Translations under genes and position numbers: made by a program | Part shown: positions 9,301 through 17,041 of the stretch, in pieces | Layout: each line of letters starts with the position of its first letter | Numbering within the stretch: the first letter of the stretch is position 1 | Notes under the pieces: generated by a model | The model's input: the letters and a program-made list of their open reading frames with translations, nothing else | Database searches by the model: none | What the model was told of the DNA's origin: nothing | Source of the DNA: Planctomycetota bacterium | GTDB lineage: Bacteria; Planctomycetota; UBA8742; UBA2392 | Assembly: GCA_003576915.1 (NCBI GenBank) | Contig: QEVF01000017.1 | Location: 1 to 64,000 of the forward strand | DNA length: 64,000 bases | Direction of reading: 5' to 3'

Positions 9301-10595
9301 CGCGCCCACCTGCCTGGATGCTTTGGGGACGTTGGCTGGCCCTGGCGGCCCTGGCCCTGGCCGTCGTCGGATTGCTTGCAGGCTGGCCCAGGGCGCTGGC
9401 CGCCACGCCCGATGACACCCACGTCTATATTGAAGCCGCCCAGCGCATGCGGGCGGGAACCAGCGACCTCTATGCGCCGCCCTCCGACGGCTACAACGTG
9501 ATTGGCAGCTACACCTACCCGCCCGCTTTTGCCGCGCTGTTTGCTCCCCTTACATTCTTTGATCGGCCCGTCACGCTGGTGCTCTGGCGGCTGGTGCTCT
9601 GTGCCTGCGCCCTGGCCGCCGGTTGGTGCCTGTTTCGCCTGTTTGAAATCCGCAAGTTGGCCCACGCCCGGGATTTCGCCTTTGCGCTTGCGGCCTGCGC
9701 CTGCGGTCCCCTCATGCTGGACATTGCCTGGGGCAACGCCAACCTGACGGTGCTCGCCTGTGTCGCGGCGGGGCTGCTCTGCCTCGAGCGGGATCGCCCA
9801 TGGGCCGGTGGCGCCTGGCTGGGCCTGGCGGCCCAGCTCAAGGTGATACCCGTGGTGCTGCTTGCGGTGCTGCTGGTGCAGCGGCGCTTCAAGGCGGCCC
9901 TGGCCATGGTTCTGGCGGCGGCGGCGCTCTATTTCCTGCCCCTGGTCTGGTTTGTGGCGGCTTTGGGCCCGGCTGAGGGCGTGGCCCTGAACCACGAAGC
10001 GGCCCGGGCCTTTGTCGTGGATCAGGCCCTCAGCCGCGCGGGCAAGCAGGACGTCATGAATGTGGGCTCCACGGCCATTTCCAACAGTTCATTTTATGCC
10101 GTGACGCAGCGGCTCTTTGTGGAAGGCGCCCCGACCGTGGCCATTCACTGGAGCGACGAGTGGCTGCCGGGCCAGGGGGCCCTGCTTGTGGCCCTGGACC
10201 TGGCGCTGGTGCGCTGGATGGCGGTGATTCCCCCCCTGGTCCTGTTCGGGCTTGCCCTTTGGGCGGCTTGCAGGTTGCGGCGCGACCTGTATGGGCGTTG
10301 CGCGGCCTTCGGCCTGGCCCTGCTTCCAGCCCTGCTGGGCAACCTGTTGTGCTGGGGCTACTCGCTGGTACACGTTTCGCTGCTCTTTGCCCCTCTGGCG
10401 GCCCTGGCCATCAAGGAAGGGCGCCTGCGCCGGGCCTACTTCGCCGCGGGCCTGATTCTGTTCCTGTCCTGCGGTCCGGTTTTCACGGGGCACGACCTCA
10501 TGGAACTGATGCAGATGCTGGGCGTTCCCCTGCTGGGTGCCTTGGCGGCCTGGGCCATCGTCATGAGGTCGCTTTGGACGCGCCAGAGTTCCTGA
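9297..10595 (+). CDS. GT87/DUF2029-type membrane glycosyltransferase, copy 3
   Basis: Third paralogue, 432 residues, starting at an ATGA overlap with the stop of copy 2 and preceded by GGGAG. The loop motif is VYIEAAQRMRAGTSDLY with TYPPAFAALFAPLTF, and AAQLKVIPVVLLAVLLVQRR is kept. It is closer to copy 1 than to copy 2 in the VLLAVLL-QRRFKAALAM segment. It ends the run; a separate promoter for rpsT follows. Confidence 0.75.
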   Translation: MTRPPAWMLWGRWLALAALALAVVGLLAGWPRALAATPDDTHVYIEAAQRMRAGTSDLYAPPSDGYNVIGSYTYPPAFAALFAPLTFFDRPVTLVLWRLVLCACALAAGWCLFRLFEIRKLAHARDFAFALAACACGPLMLDIAWGNANLTVLACVAAGLLCLERDRPWAGGAWLGLAAQLKVIPVVLLAVLLVQRRFKAALAMVLAAAALYFLPLVWFVAALGPAEGVALNHEAARAFVVDQALSRAGKQDVMNVGSTAISNSSFYAVTQRLFVEGAPTVAIHWSDEWLPGQGALLVALDLALVRWMAVIPPLVLFGLALWAACRLRRDLYGRCAAFGLALLPALLGNLLCWGYSLVHVSLLFAPLAALAIKEGRLRRAYFAAGLILFLSCGPVFTGHDLMELMQMLGVPLLGALAAWAIVMRSLWTRQSS

Positions 10596-10629
10596 GGGTC
10601 CGGGCCTGGCGCGAACGTTGCTCTCCCAC

Positions 10630-10657
10630 TTGCCAACAAGTTGTCCCTTTCTATCCT
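10630..10657 (+). promoter_or_regulatory. Probable sigma70-type promoter of rpsT
   Basis: TTGCCA at 10630, a 16-bp spacer and TATCCT at 10652-10657. The predicted transcription start is near 10664, giving a short 5' leader of about 26 nt that contains AGAGGAA before the rpsT ATG. Confidence 0.55.
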
Positions 10658-10689
10658 TTGCGGCCCGAACAGTAATGGCAGAGGAATAC

Positions 10690-10962
10690 ATGGCTCACAG
10701 CAAGCAGGCTCTCAAGCGTCATCGTCAGTCCCTCAAGCGCCGCGCCCACAACCGCGTGATCAAGAGCGAAATCAAGACCGCCGTGCGCAAGTACCGCGAG
10801 ACGGTCATCAAGGGCGAAGACGCCGCCAAGCAGCTTCCCACGATTGACAGCCGCCTGGACCGGGCCGCCAAGAACGGCGTGATTCCGCGGGGTCGCGCCA
10901 ACCGCATCAAGGGCCGCCTGCGCAAGTTCGCCACGGCTGCCGGCAAGACCAAGACGGCCTGA
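10690..10962 (+). CDS. rpsT: 30S ribosomal protein S20
   Basis: The 90-residue, strongly basic protein matches bS20, which binds 16S rRNA in the body of the small subunit. It begins MAHSKQALKRHRQSLKRRAH, the typical N-terminus, and has long basic helices and RLDRAAKNGVIPRGRANRIK near the C-terminus. The chosen ATG has AGAGGAA 4 nt upstream; an in-frame ATG 15 bp earlier would add five residues not expected in the family. It has its own promoter and a strong terminator just after the stop. Confidence 0.95.
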   Translation: MAHSKQALKRHRQSLKRRAHNRVIKSEIKTAVRKYRETVIKGEDAAKQLPTIDSRLDRAAKNGVIPRGRANRIKGRLRKFATAAGKTKTA

Positions 10963-10963
10963 C

Positions 10964-12082
10964 ATGAACGCCGGACTCAACAGAGGACAGGCTTGGAAGA
11001 GCCGGTCCTCTGTTCTTGTTTTTGTGCTTCTGGCGGCCTGTTCTCCGCCGTCGCAGCCCCCTCCTCCTCCGCCGGGCAGCCTGGAGTTCGCCCAAGCGGC
11101 CCTGCTGCAGGGCGACCTGGGGCGCTATCGCGCGTCCCTGGGCAAGTCTTCAGGGCTGGCCCCGCGCGCACAACTTGCCATGTCCGAGCTGGACCCCGCC
11201 GCCTGGCTTGTGGCCATGGGGGCGCGCTGGCGGGAGTACGACCTGGCGGCCTGCCGTATGGCGCTGGCGCGGCACGACGAAGCCGCGCTGGCCGCCGCCC
11301 TGGGCTTTTCCGACGATGCCCTGATGGCGGCCCTGCTCGATGCCCCCTCGCGCCTGAGCGAGAGCTTCGCGGGCGGCCGGCGCTACTTCCGGGAGGTGGA
11401 CCCGCCCCTGAACCTGCTGGATGCGCTTGAGCTCAAGGGCGGCAGGGCCTGGCCGCGGGCCTGGCTGGTGCGTTATCACGCCGAGATTTCCCGGCGCCCC
11501 TGCGTGCTGCGCTGCGGCATGTTCGAAGGCGCCGCGAGCGAACTTTTCGCCGATGAAAAGTTCCCCCCGGCCGCGGAGGTCGAGGGCACCGATCTGACGC
11601 TGCTGAGGGGCCAATGCCGGGGGCCGGCCAAAGAGGCCCTTGAAGCGGCGCCCTGGCCGGCCACGGCAAGCGAGGGCGCCCTGCTCGAGTTTGCTGCCCT
11701 CTTTGACGACGGAAGCCTCGTGGACCTCAAGGCCATCCGGCGCGGCGGCCGCTGGCGGGTGGCTGAGCCCGCCGTTTCTTCGCGTTCTGAGCGGCTGGCG
11801 GCTGCCCGGGAAGAGGCGTTGCGGCGCGTGGTCAAGGCGGCGCTCGAGTTTGAGGCGCGCCAGGGCCGCTGGCCGGCGCCGCAGGACCTGAATTTGCGGC
11901 CCGGAGACTGGGTGGACCCGGCGGCGGCCTCGGCGGCTCTGGGCTGGGCGGCCCACGACGAGCGCCCCCTGCCCACGCTGGCCCTGGCGGCGGATCGTCC
12001 CGGCCCCGGCGAGCCGGCCGTCTATGCGGTGGAGGGCAAGGCCGCCATGGACCGCGGCGGACGAATGATCCGGCGCCCGTGA
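10964..12082 (+). CDS. Lipoprotein of unknown function
   Basis: A 372-residue protein with a lipoprotein signal peptide (SSVLVFVLLAACSPP), then a short proline run. The rest is rich in alanine and mostly helical; I recognise no family. The start at 10964, one base after the rpsT stop, is the only one that supplies a full signal peptide with a basic N-region. That forces the rpsT terminator to lie in its early codons. Its expression may therefore depend on terminator read-through or on ribosomes opening the hairpin. Confidence 0.65.
   Translation: MNAGLNRGQAWKSRSSVLVFVLLAACSPPSQPPPPPPGSLEFAQAALLQGDLGRYRASLGKSSGLAPRAQLAMSELDPAAWLVAMGARWREYDLAACRMALARHDEAALAAALGFSDDALMAALLDAPSRLSESFAGGRRYFREVDPPLNLLDALELKGGRAWPRAWLVRYHAEISRRPCVLRCGMFEGAASELFADEKFPPAAEVEGTDLTLLRGQCRGPAKEALEAAPWPATASEGALLEFAALFDDGSLVDLKAIRRGGRWRVAEPAVSSRSERLAAAREEALRRVVKAALEFEARQGRWPAPQDLNLRPGDWVDPAAASAALGWAAHDERPLPTLALAADRPGPGEPAVYAVEGKAAMDRGGRMIRRP
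10979..11023 (+). terminator. Intrinsic terminator of rpsT, inside the next gene
   Basis: AACAGAGGAC (10979-10988) pairs with GTCCTCTGTT (11005-11014). An inner GGCT/AGCC helix extends the stem to about 14 bp, and CTTGTTTTTG follows. The hairpin starts 16 nt after the rpsT stop. It lies within codons 6-20 of the downstream lipoprotein gene, so the same bases encode that protein's signal peptide. Confidence 0.8.
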
Positions 12083-12176
12083 GATTATCGGACCCGCCAT
12101 AAGGGGCGCGCGGCAGGCCGCAATCAGCTATACTGGGATTTTGGCTTGGATCGCGCCGTGGCGCGCGAGTGGTTCT

Positions 12177-15053
12177 ATGGCCAGGGACATTGGCAAGGCC
12201 AGGAAGGCCGACCTCAGCGGCCATTTCGCCGGCGAGCAGCACGACGCCCTGGCGCCCCTGGTACGTTTCCTGATTGGCGCGCGACAGCTCAATGATGTCG
12301 AGGAAGGCAAGACGCCGGGCAGCGGCGACACCTCCCTGAATCTCGCCGCGGCTTCCGGCACGGACACGGAGGCCTATCCCGCCGCGCACGTGATGAACAA
12401 CGGCCACGAGGGCAACGGTCACGCCAGGCCCCCGGCCGGAGAGCTGGCCCCCGCCCCGGAGGCCGAAACGGACGTCTTCGGCGATGAGATCCTGCGCCAG
12501 CCCGAACAGGAGCTGACCCCGGCCCCGCTGGAGGCCGCCCCCGACGACGCCCCCACCCCGGGCAACGAAACAGCCATCGATGTCGCGCCGGTCAGCTCCT
12601 CGGACACCGTCCACGATGACACCCTGCGGGCGGAGCCGGAAAGCGCCCTGGCCCCTGAGCCCGAGGCCGCGCCCCTGTCGCTGGATGCCACGGAGCCCGG
12701 CTTTGCGCTCGCACCCGAAGCCGAGGAAGTTTCGGCGGCGGACACCGTGTTTGATACGCGGCTGCCCGAGCCTGAAGCCGCGCCGCCGACAGTGAGGCCG
12801 GAGGCTGAAACGCGCATCCTCACGCCCAGGGAGGTGAAGCGGGAGCAGGAGCTTTCCCCTGAAACGGACAAGCTTGAGACCGGCAAGTTGAAGCTGGCTC
12901 CCGAGGACATGGGGGAACCGGCGGTGGAGGAGGAGACTTCGGTCGTCAAGAGCGCGGACGACCCCGAGAAGATCACCACCAAGGTGGACCCCAATTCGGC
13001 GGCGGCCAAGGCCCCTCAGGGCGGTGTGATGCGCGACACCGTGAACTTCTACAACCAGACCCAGGCCCTGCGCGACCTGCTGGACGGCAGCCCCCGGCCC
13101 GTGCCGGCCCTGCCGCCGGGCACCACCACCACAAAGATTCCGGTGCCGGGCAGGCCCATTGCGCAGGCCGACCTCGTGCCCCTGGAGAACGACGCGGGAC
13201 AGGACGAGTTGCCCGTGCTGGGAGAGTCCCTGGAGCCTGCCGACATCGAGCCACCGGCGCCGGCGCCCCCTGTGCCTCAGGCCGTTCAGGATGAGCACGA
13301 CGAGCAGACCCGCGCATTCCTGCGCGACGAAATCGCTCCCGTGCATTCCGACACGGATGAAGCTCCTGAGTTGCCGGCAGCCGAGGAGAGCGAAGCGGCC
13401 GACCGCAAGGACACGGACCGCTTCCGCCTGGCCGATCTGCGCCCCGCTGACCTGCCCGTGCCCGAGGGCACCGACAAGATCGAAAAGCCGCCCGCGCGCG
13501 CGGGCGAACCCCTGCTGGTGGCGCCCGAAGCCGACGCCGCCAGGCGCGATACGCAGAAATTCTTCGTCTCCGACCTCATCGGCGTGGCCACGTTCAAGCC
13601 TGCCCCCAAGCCCGTGCCCCTGGCCGACGACAGCGACCCCGATGAGGCTGCAGTTTCCTCGGGCAGCACGACGGGCTCGGACACGGCCCTTGACCGGACT
13701 TCGTCGGAGACGGAATCCGAACCGCGGCCCGCCGCGCCTTTGCCGAAGGCGCGGGAGGTGGAGACGGACTTTGTCGTGCCCCGTCCCGACTCCGGCACGC
13801 GCATCGTGCCCGAGCTGGTTTCCGCGCGGGCCCCGGCCAAGCCCAGCGAGAAAATCACGGAGAAGGTCAAGCAGGAGGAGGCCAAGGACACGGACAAGCT
13901 GCCGCCTCCGGTCGAGCCTGAAGAGAGCGCGGAAACGCCGGTCAGGAAGATCACCGACGCCCTGACGCGCCGCATGCGTCAGGAGCGCGATGAAACGCGC
14001 AAACTCATTGACGAAGCCGAGGGCGTGCTGCTCAAGTTGCGCCAGACCCCGACTTCGACGCGCCAGGCCCGCGTCGAGGCCGCGCCCGCGCCTGCAAGGA
14101 GCGAACGAGCGGCAGTGCCCCCGCCCATGCCGGAAGCGGCGGAGGCTCCGTCGGCTGCGGCGGGGTTGCCGCCCCTGGAGGAAATCGCCTCGGCCACGAT
14201 CCACGACTTGAGGCTGGCCGAAGAGTTGCTCGAGGCCAGCAAGGCCATCAGCGCGGCCCAGAGCACTGAAAGCAAGGCCTCAGCCGTGTTGCGGGAGGTG
14301 CCCGCCGAGCCTCAGGGCCTGACCCTGCGCAAGGCCCTGAGCCAGCGCGACGGCAACGGCCATGCCAGGCCCGTGGCCGAGCCCGACATGGCCCGGGCGC
14401 CATCGGGCGAGCCCGACGGCGCCGATGTGCTGACGCGCATTGAGCAGCGGCTGGGGGGCGCGGCGCGCAGCCTGGACGAAATCCTGAATTCAACGTCGGC
14501 CGCGCTCAAGCGCGTGACGGGGGAGATCAGCCGCGAAGAGCTGGAAGAGCGCCGGCGCGCGCGCGAACAGTCAAGGCGGCCCTCGCGCAAGGACGTGCTG
14601 CGTTCGAGCCTGCTCGATGAGGAGTTCGCCTCGGGCCTGGGCGACGAGCCGCTGCCGGACAAAGACCCCTACGAGGGCCTCTCGCTGGATGAGCTGGTGG
14701 CCGCGGCATCTTCGCTGCGGCAGGCCGTTCATGAGCGGGACGAGCGCGCTTCGCGCCGCCGCACGGCTTCGGGCCGGGCCATCGTCGAGGAAGAGCCCCT
14801 GTCCCGCCGCACTTCGGCCAGGCTGGCGGCCAGCGCCCTGGCCGAGGAACTGGAACGCGTGCGGACGGAGGCCATCCGCCGATCTACCCGTGTGCAGAGT
14901 GCCCGCGAGTCGGCTAATATCCCGCGCCAGGATATCGGGCTGGAGTTGACCCAGGGGCCGCTGTGGCAGACTCTCGTAGGCATCGGAGGCGTGACGCTGT
15001 TCTTGACCGGCCTGTTCATCTGGGTCTGGTACATGATGGCCACGCGCGTCTGA
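12177..15053 (+). CDS. Long acidic, low-complexity, tail-anchored protein
   Basis: I do not recognise this 958-residue protein. Most of it is disordered-looking and rich in Glu, Asp, Pro and Ala. A single hydrophobic segment at the very end (LVGIGGVTLFLTGLFIWVWYM) makes it a tail-anchored membrane protein with a cytoplasmic body. Helical patches occur late (ALTRRMRQERDETRKLIDEA; ISREELEERRRAREQSRR). A short motif recurs: RDTVNF near residue 286, KDTDRF near 411, RDTQKF near 456. The phrase GNGHAR occurs twice. There is no strong ribosome-binding site before the chosen ATG, and an in-frame ATG lies 36 bp upstream. Its stop overlaps the next start (TGATG), so it is coupled to the porin-like gene. 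Confidence 0.7.
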   Translation: MARDIGKARKADLSGHFAGEQHDALAPLVRFLIGARQLNDVEEGKTPGSGDTSLNLAAASGTDTEAYPAAHVMNNGHEGNGHARPPAGELAPAPEAETDVFGDEILRQPEQELTPAPLEAAPDDAPTPGNETAIDVAPVSSSDTVHDDTLRAEPESALAPEPEAAPLSLDATEPGFALAPEAEEVSAADTVFDTRLPEPEAAPPTVRPEAETRILTPREVKREQELSPETDKLETGKLKLAPEDMGEPAVEEETSVVKSADDPEKITTKVDPNSAAAKAPQGGVMRDTVNFYNQTQALRDLLDGSPRPVPALPPGTTTTKIPVPGRPIAQADLVPLENDAGQDELPVLGESLEPADIEPPAPAPPVPQAVQDEHDEQTRAFLRDEIAPVHSDTDEAPELPAAEESEAADRKDTDRFRLADLRPADLPVPEGTDKIEKPPARAGEPLLVAPEADAARRDTQKFFVSDLIGVATFKPAPKPVPLADDSDPDEAAVSSGSTTGSDTALDRTSSETESEPRPAAPLPKAREVETDFVVPRPDSGTRIVPELVSARAPAKPSEKITEKVKQEEAKDTDKLPPPVEPEESAETPVRKITDALTRRMRQERDETRKLIDEAEGVLLKLRQTPTSTRQARVEAAPAPARSERAAVPPPMPEAAEAPSAAAGLPPLEEIASATIHDLRLAEELLEASKAISAAQSTESKASAVLREVPAEPQGLTLRKALSQRDGNGHARPVAEPDMARAPSGEPDGADVLTRIEQRLGGAARSLDEILNSTSAALKRVTGEISREELEERRRAREQSRRPSRKDVLRSSLLDEEFASGLGDEPLPDKDPYEGLSLDELVAAASSLRQAVHERDERASRRRTASGRAIVEEEPLSRRTSARLAASALAEELERVRTEAIRRSTRVQSARESANIPRQDIGLELTQGPLWQTLVGIGGVTLFLTGLFIWVWYMMATRV

Positions 15054-16426
15054 TGCGGCTTATCCTACTGACAGCGGCTTTCCTGATGGCGGCAGGTCTG
15101 GGGGCCCAGAACGCGGACAAGCCCGTGGACCCGGTGCAGTCCCGCCTCGAACAGCTCGAGGCCGAGTTGCGTTCCCTGCGGGCGCGGCTGGATGAGCGCG
15201 ACGCCAAGGCCGGCGACGAAGCCCTGCGCCTGCAGAATCTGATCCAGGTGTACGGCGACATCGGCCTGCGCTATCACGCCCTGTTCGAGAGCCAGACGGA
15301 AACCATCAACCGGCCCGAGTTCCGCCTGCACCTTGGGGCCTACGGCACGGCTTACGAGGCCCGCGGCCAGCGCATCCGCTACAACCTGCGCATGACCACC
15401 TTCACGCAGGACGAGAAGGGAAAGCCCGTGCCCACGCTGGCCTGGCTGCCGTTTCCCGGCTTTGGTGCGCCGCAACTGCTGGCCGCGGACCGTTTCCTCG
15501 TGGAGTACACGCTGCAGCGAACGCTCCAGATCACGGCGGGGCGCTTTCCCTCACCTTATGCCGGCGGAGAGCTGCTCTTTGACGCCGACTACAACTTTCA
15601 GGGGCTGTGCGAGAGCGTGGCCTTTGAGCGCCTGTTCGCGGGCAGCGCGCGCCGCTGGCTGCCGCGCCTGGAGACTGTGGGCATCCAGAGTTACCTGGCG
15701 CAGAACAACCTGGGCCTGCCCTCGGCCTCCGGCGCGGGTACACCGGTTTACTTCGGCGCCCAGTTACGCATCGACGTGGCCCCCTTTGAGCTGCCGCAAA
15801 GCGCCATGGAGGGTGGCATCGCCCCGGAAGTCACCAGCGAACTGGAGTTCCGCACGGCCCTGGGCGTGCACTATTTTGACGGCGAGCAGGCCATCTCCCA
15901 GAGTATCGGCACGGGACTTCTGCAGCGCACGACCAACGTGCTGGACGCCTCGGGCAGGGTGCGCAGCGAGTTCCTGCTTGGCGAGGTTTACTTCGAGGTT
16001 CTGTTTCTGCGCCGGTCGCGCGCCAGCCTGCGCGCCTGGTTCCATGGCGTGCTGAATTTCTTTGCCTCAACGCAGGTCATCGGGCGCGGCGAGAAGAATG
16101 ACCAGGCCTTTGAGGCGGGCCTGAGCTGGGGAATGCCGTCGCTGCGCGAGCAGTGGGACTTCCGCCTGGCGTTCCGCTACTTCTACGTCGAGGCTGACGC
16201 GCTGATCCCCGAGTTCAATGACGAGGCCCTGAACACCAACATCAAGGGCTACGAATTCTCCCTGTCCGTGGCTGTCTTTCCCAACGTGGTGCTGTTTGGC
16301 CTGTTCACGGTCTCCGAGCGCGAGGACTACGAGCTGTTCGGCTTTGGCCGCGCCAGCCGCCGCGAGCCCGGCCGCGCCGCGGGCCAGAGCCTGCGCATTC
16401 GCGCGGGCATCTACCTCTCCTTCTAG
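15053..16426 (+). CDS. Porin-like outer-membrane beta-barrel protein
   Basis: The 457-residue protein has a signal peptide (to about GLGAQ), a short coiled coil (VQSRLEQLEAELRSLRARLD, residues 27-46), then alternating amphipathic strands with many aromatic residues to the C-terminus. It ends in IYLSF, and a terminal phenylalanine is typical of outer-membrane barrels. Signal, coiled coil, barrel is the arrangement of coiled-coil-anchored porins in several diderm phyla. The start codon overlaps the previous stop, linking it to the tail-anchored acidic protein. Solute unknown. Confidence 0.65.
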   Translation: MRLILLTAAFLMAAGLGAQNADKPVDPVQSRLEQLEAELRSLRARLDERDAKAGDEALRLQNLIQVYGDIGLRYHALFESQTETINRPEFRLHLGAYGTAYEARGQRIRYNLRMTTFTQDEKGKPVPTLAWLPFPGFGAPQLLAADRFLVEYTLQRTLQITAGRFPSPYAGGELLFDADYNFQGLCESVAFERLFAGSARRWLPRLETVGIQSYLAQNNLGLPSASGAGTPVYFGAQLRIDVAPFELPQSAMEGGIAPEVTSELEFRTALGVHYFDGEQAISQSIGTGLLQRTTNVLDASGRVRSEFLLGEVYFEVLFLRRSRASLRAWFHGVLNFFASTQVIGRGEKNDQAFEAGLSWGMPSLREQWDFRLAFRYFYVEADALIPEFNDEALNTNIKGYEFSLSVAVFPNVVLFGLFTVSEREDYELFGFGRASRREPGRAAGQSLRIRAGIYLSF

Positions 16427-16436
16427 GCAAAGCGCC

Positions 16437-16763
16437 ATGACTTCGCCCGCTCAAGCGGCCCCCCCGGACACGGCCAGCGCCGTGAGCGTTGAACATCCCA
16501 CGCCCTTTTCACGCTGGTTCTCGCGCTTCATGTTCATTCCCGGCGTTGGCGGCAACTTCGTTCCGCTGATTCAGGCCATCGAGATACTTCAGCTCAGGAG
16601 TTCGGGCAGCGTGAGCCTTTCAGGCTTTTCGTTTGCGCTGTTCTGCATCCTGTGCTGGCTGATTTACGGCGTGCTGCGCCGCGACAAGGTGCTGATCTGG
16701 GCCAACGTGATCGGGACCGTCAACCTCGTGATCCTGATCGGCTGCATTGTCTACTATCGTTGA
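16437..16763 (+). CDS. SemiSWEET/PQ-loop-type small transporter
   Basis: The 108-residue protein has three predicted membrane helices after a 28-residue soluble N-terminus. The first helix begins PGVGGNFVPLIQAIEILQL, the position of the PQ-loop in SemiSWEETs, where VP replaces PQ. Then come SVSLSGFSFALFCILCWLIY and a last helix (ANVIGTVNLVILIGCIV). SemiSWEETs work as dimers and move sugars or small solutes down a gradient. It starts 10 bp after the porin-like gene, so the pair could act on one solute across both membranes; that is inference. Confidence 0.75.
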   Translation: MTSPAQAAPPDTASAVSVEHPTPFSRWFSRFMFIPGVGGNFVPLIQAIEILQLRSSGSVSLSGFSFALFCILCWLIYGVLRRDKVLIWANVIGTVNLVILIGCIVYYR

Positions 16764-16870
16764 CGAGGCGGCCCGCACTGCTTGAAGCTTCAAACGAGTT
16801 CACCCCAAGCTTTAAATTCACTGCACCGCCGGTTTTTTGCTGGGCAGTTGCCCCCCGATCGCGTACTAGT

Positions 16871-16942
16871 ATGGCCATGATCATCCGCGCAGGACAGAAT
16901 CGCTGGTGGTGGTGCTCCCTCAAGGGGTGGCACGCCGCGTAG
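16871..16942 (+). CDS. trpL: Tryptophan leader peptide
   Basis: A 23-codon ORF with three consecutive Trp codons at 16904-16912 and a fourth near its end (residues 12-14 and 20), directly before trpE. This is the standard sensor of trp attenuation: when charged tRNA-Trp is scarce the ribosome stalls at the Trp run. TACTAG at 16864-16869 resembles a -10 box; the second in-frame ATG (16877) lies 7 nt after it, so a leaderless start giving 21 residues is possible. It is followed by the alternative helices and terminator listed next. Confidence 0.9.
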   Translation: MAMIIRAGQNRWWWCSLKGWHAA

Positions 16943-16998
16943 CTTTTCGAGTCTTCAGCGCACAGCGACCACCCGTTTACGCGGGTGGTTTTTGTTTT
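16912..16998 (+). terminator. trp operon attenuator
   Basis: Three competing helices are visible. Helix 1:2 joins GTGCTCCC (16912-16919) to GGGG and GCAC (16924-16933) with a two-base bulge. Helix 2:3 joins GGGTGG (16925-16930) to CCACCC (16969-16974). Helix 3:4, the terminator, is ACCACCCG (16968-16975) with CGGGTGGT (16982-16989), followed by TTTTTGTTTT. Stalling at the Trp codons would cover strand 1, let 2:3 form and allow read-through into trpE. Confidence 0.88.
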
Positions 16999-17041
16999 CC
17001 AGGCCGGCCACCCGCCCCCTTCACCGACCTTGGAAACAAAC

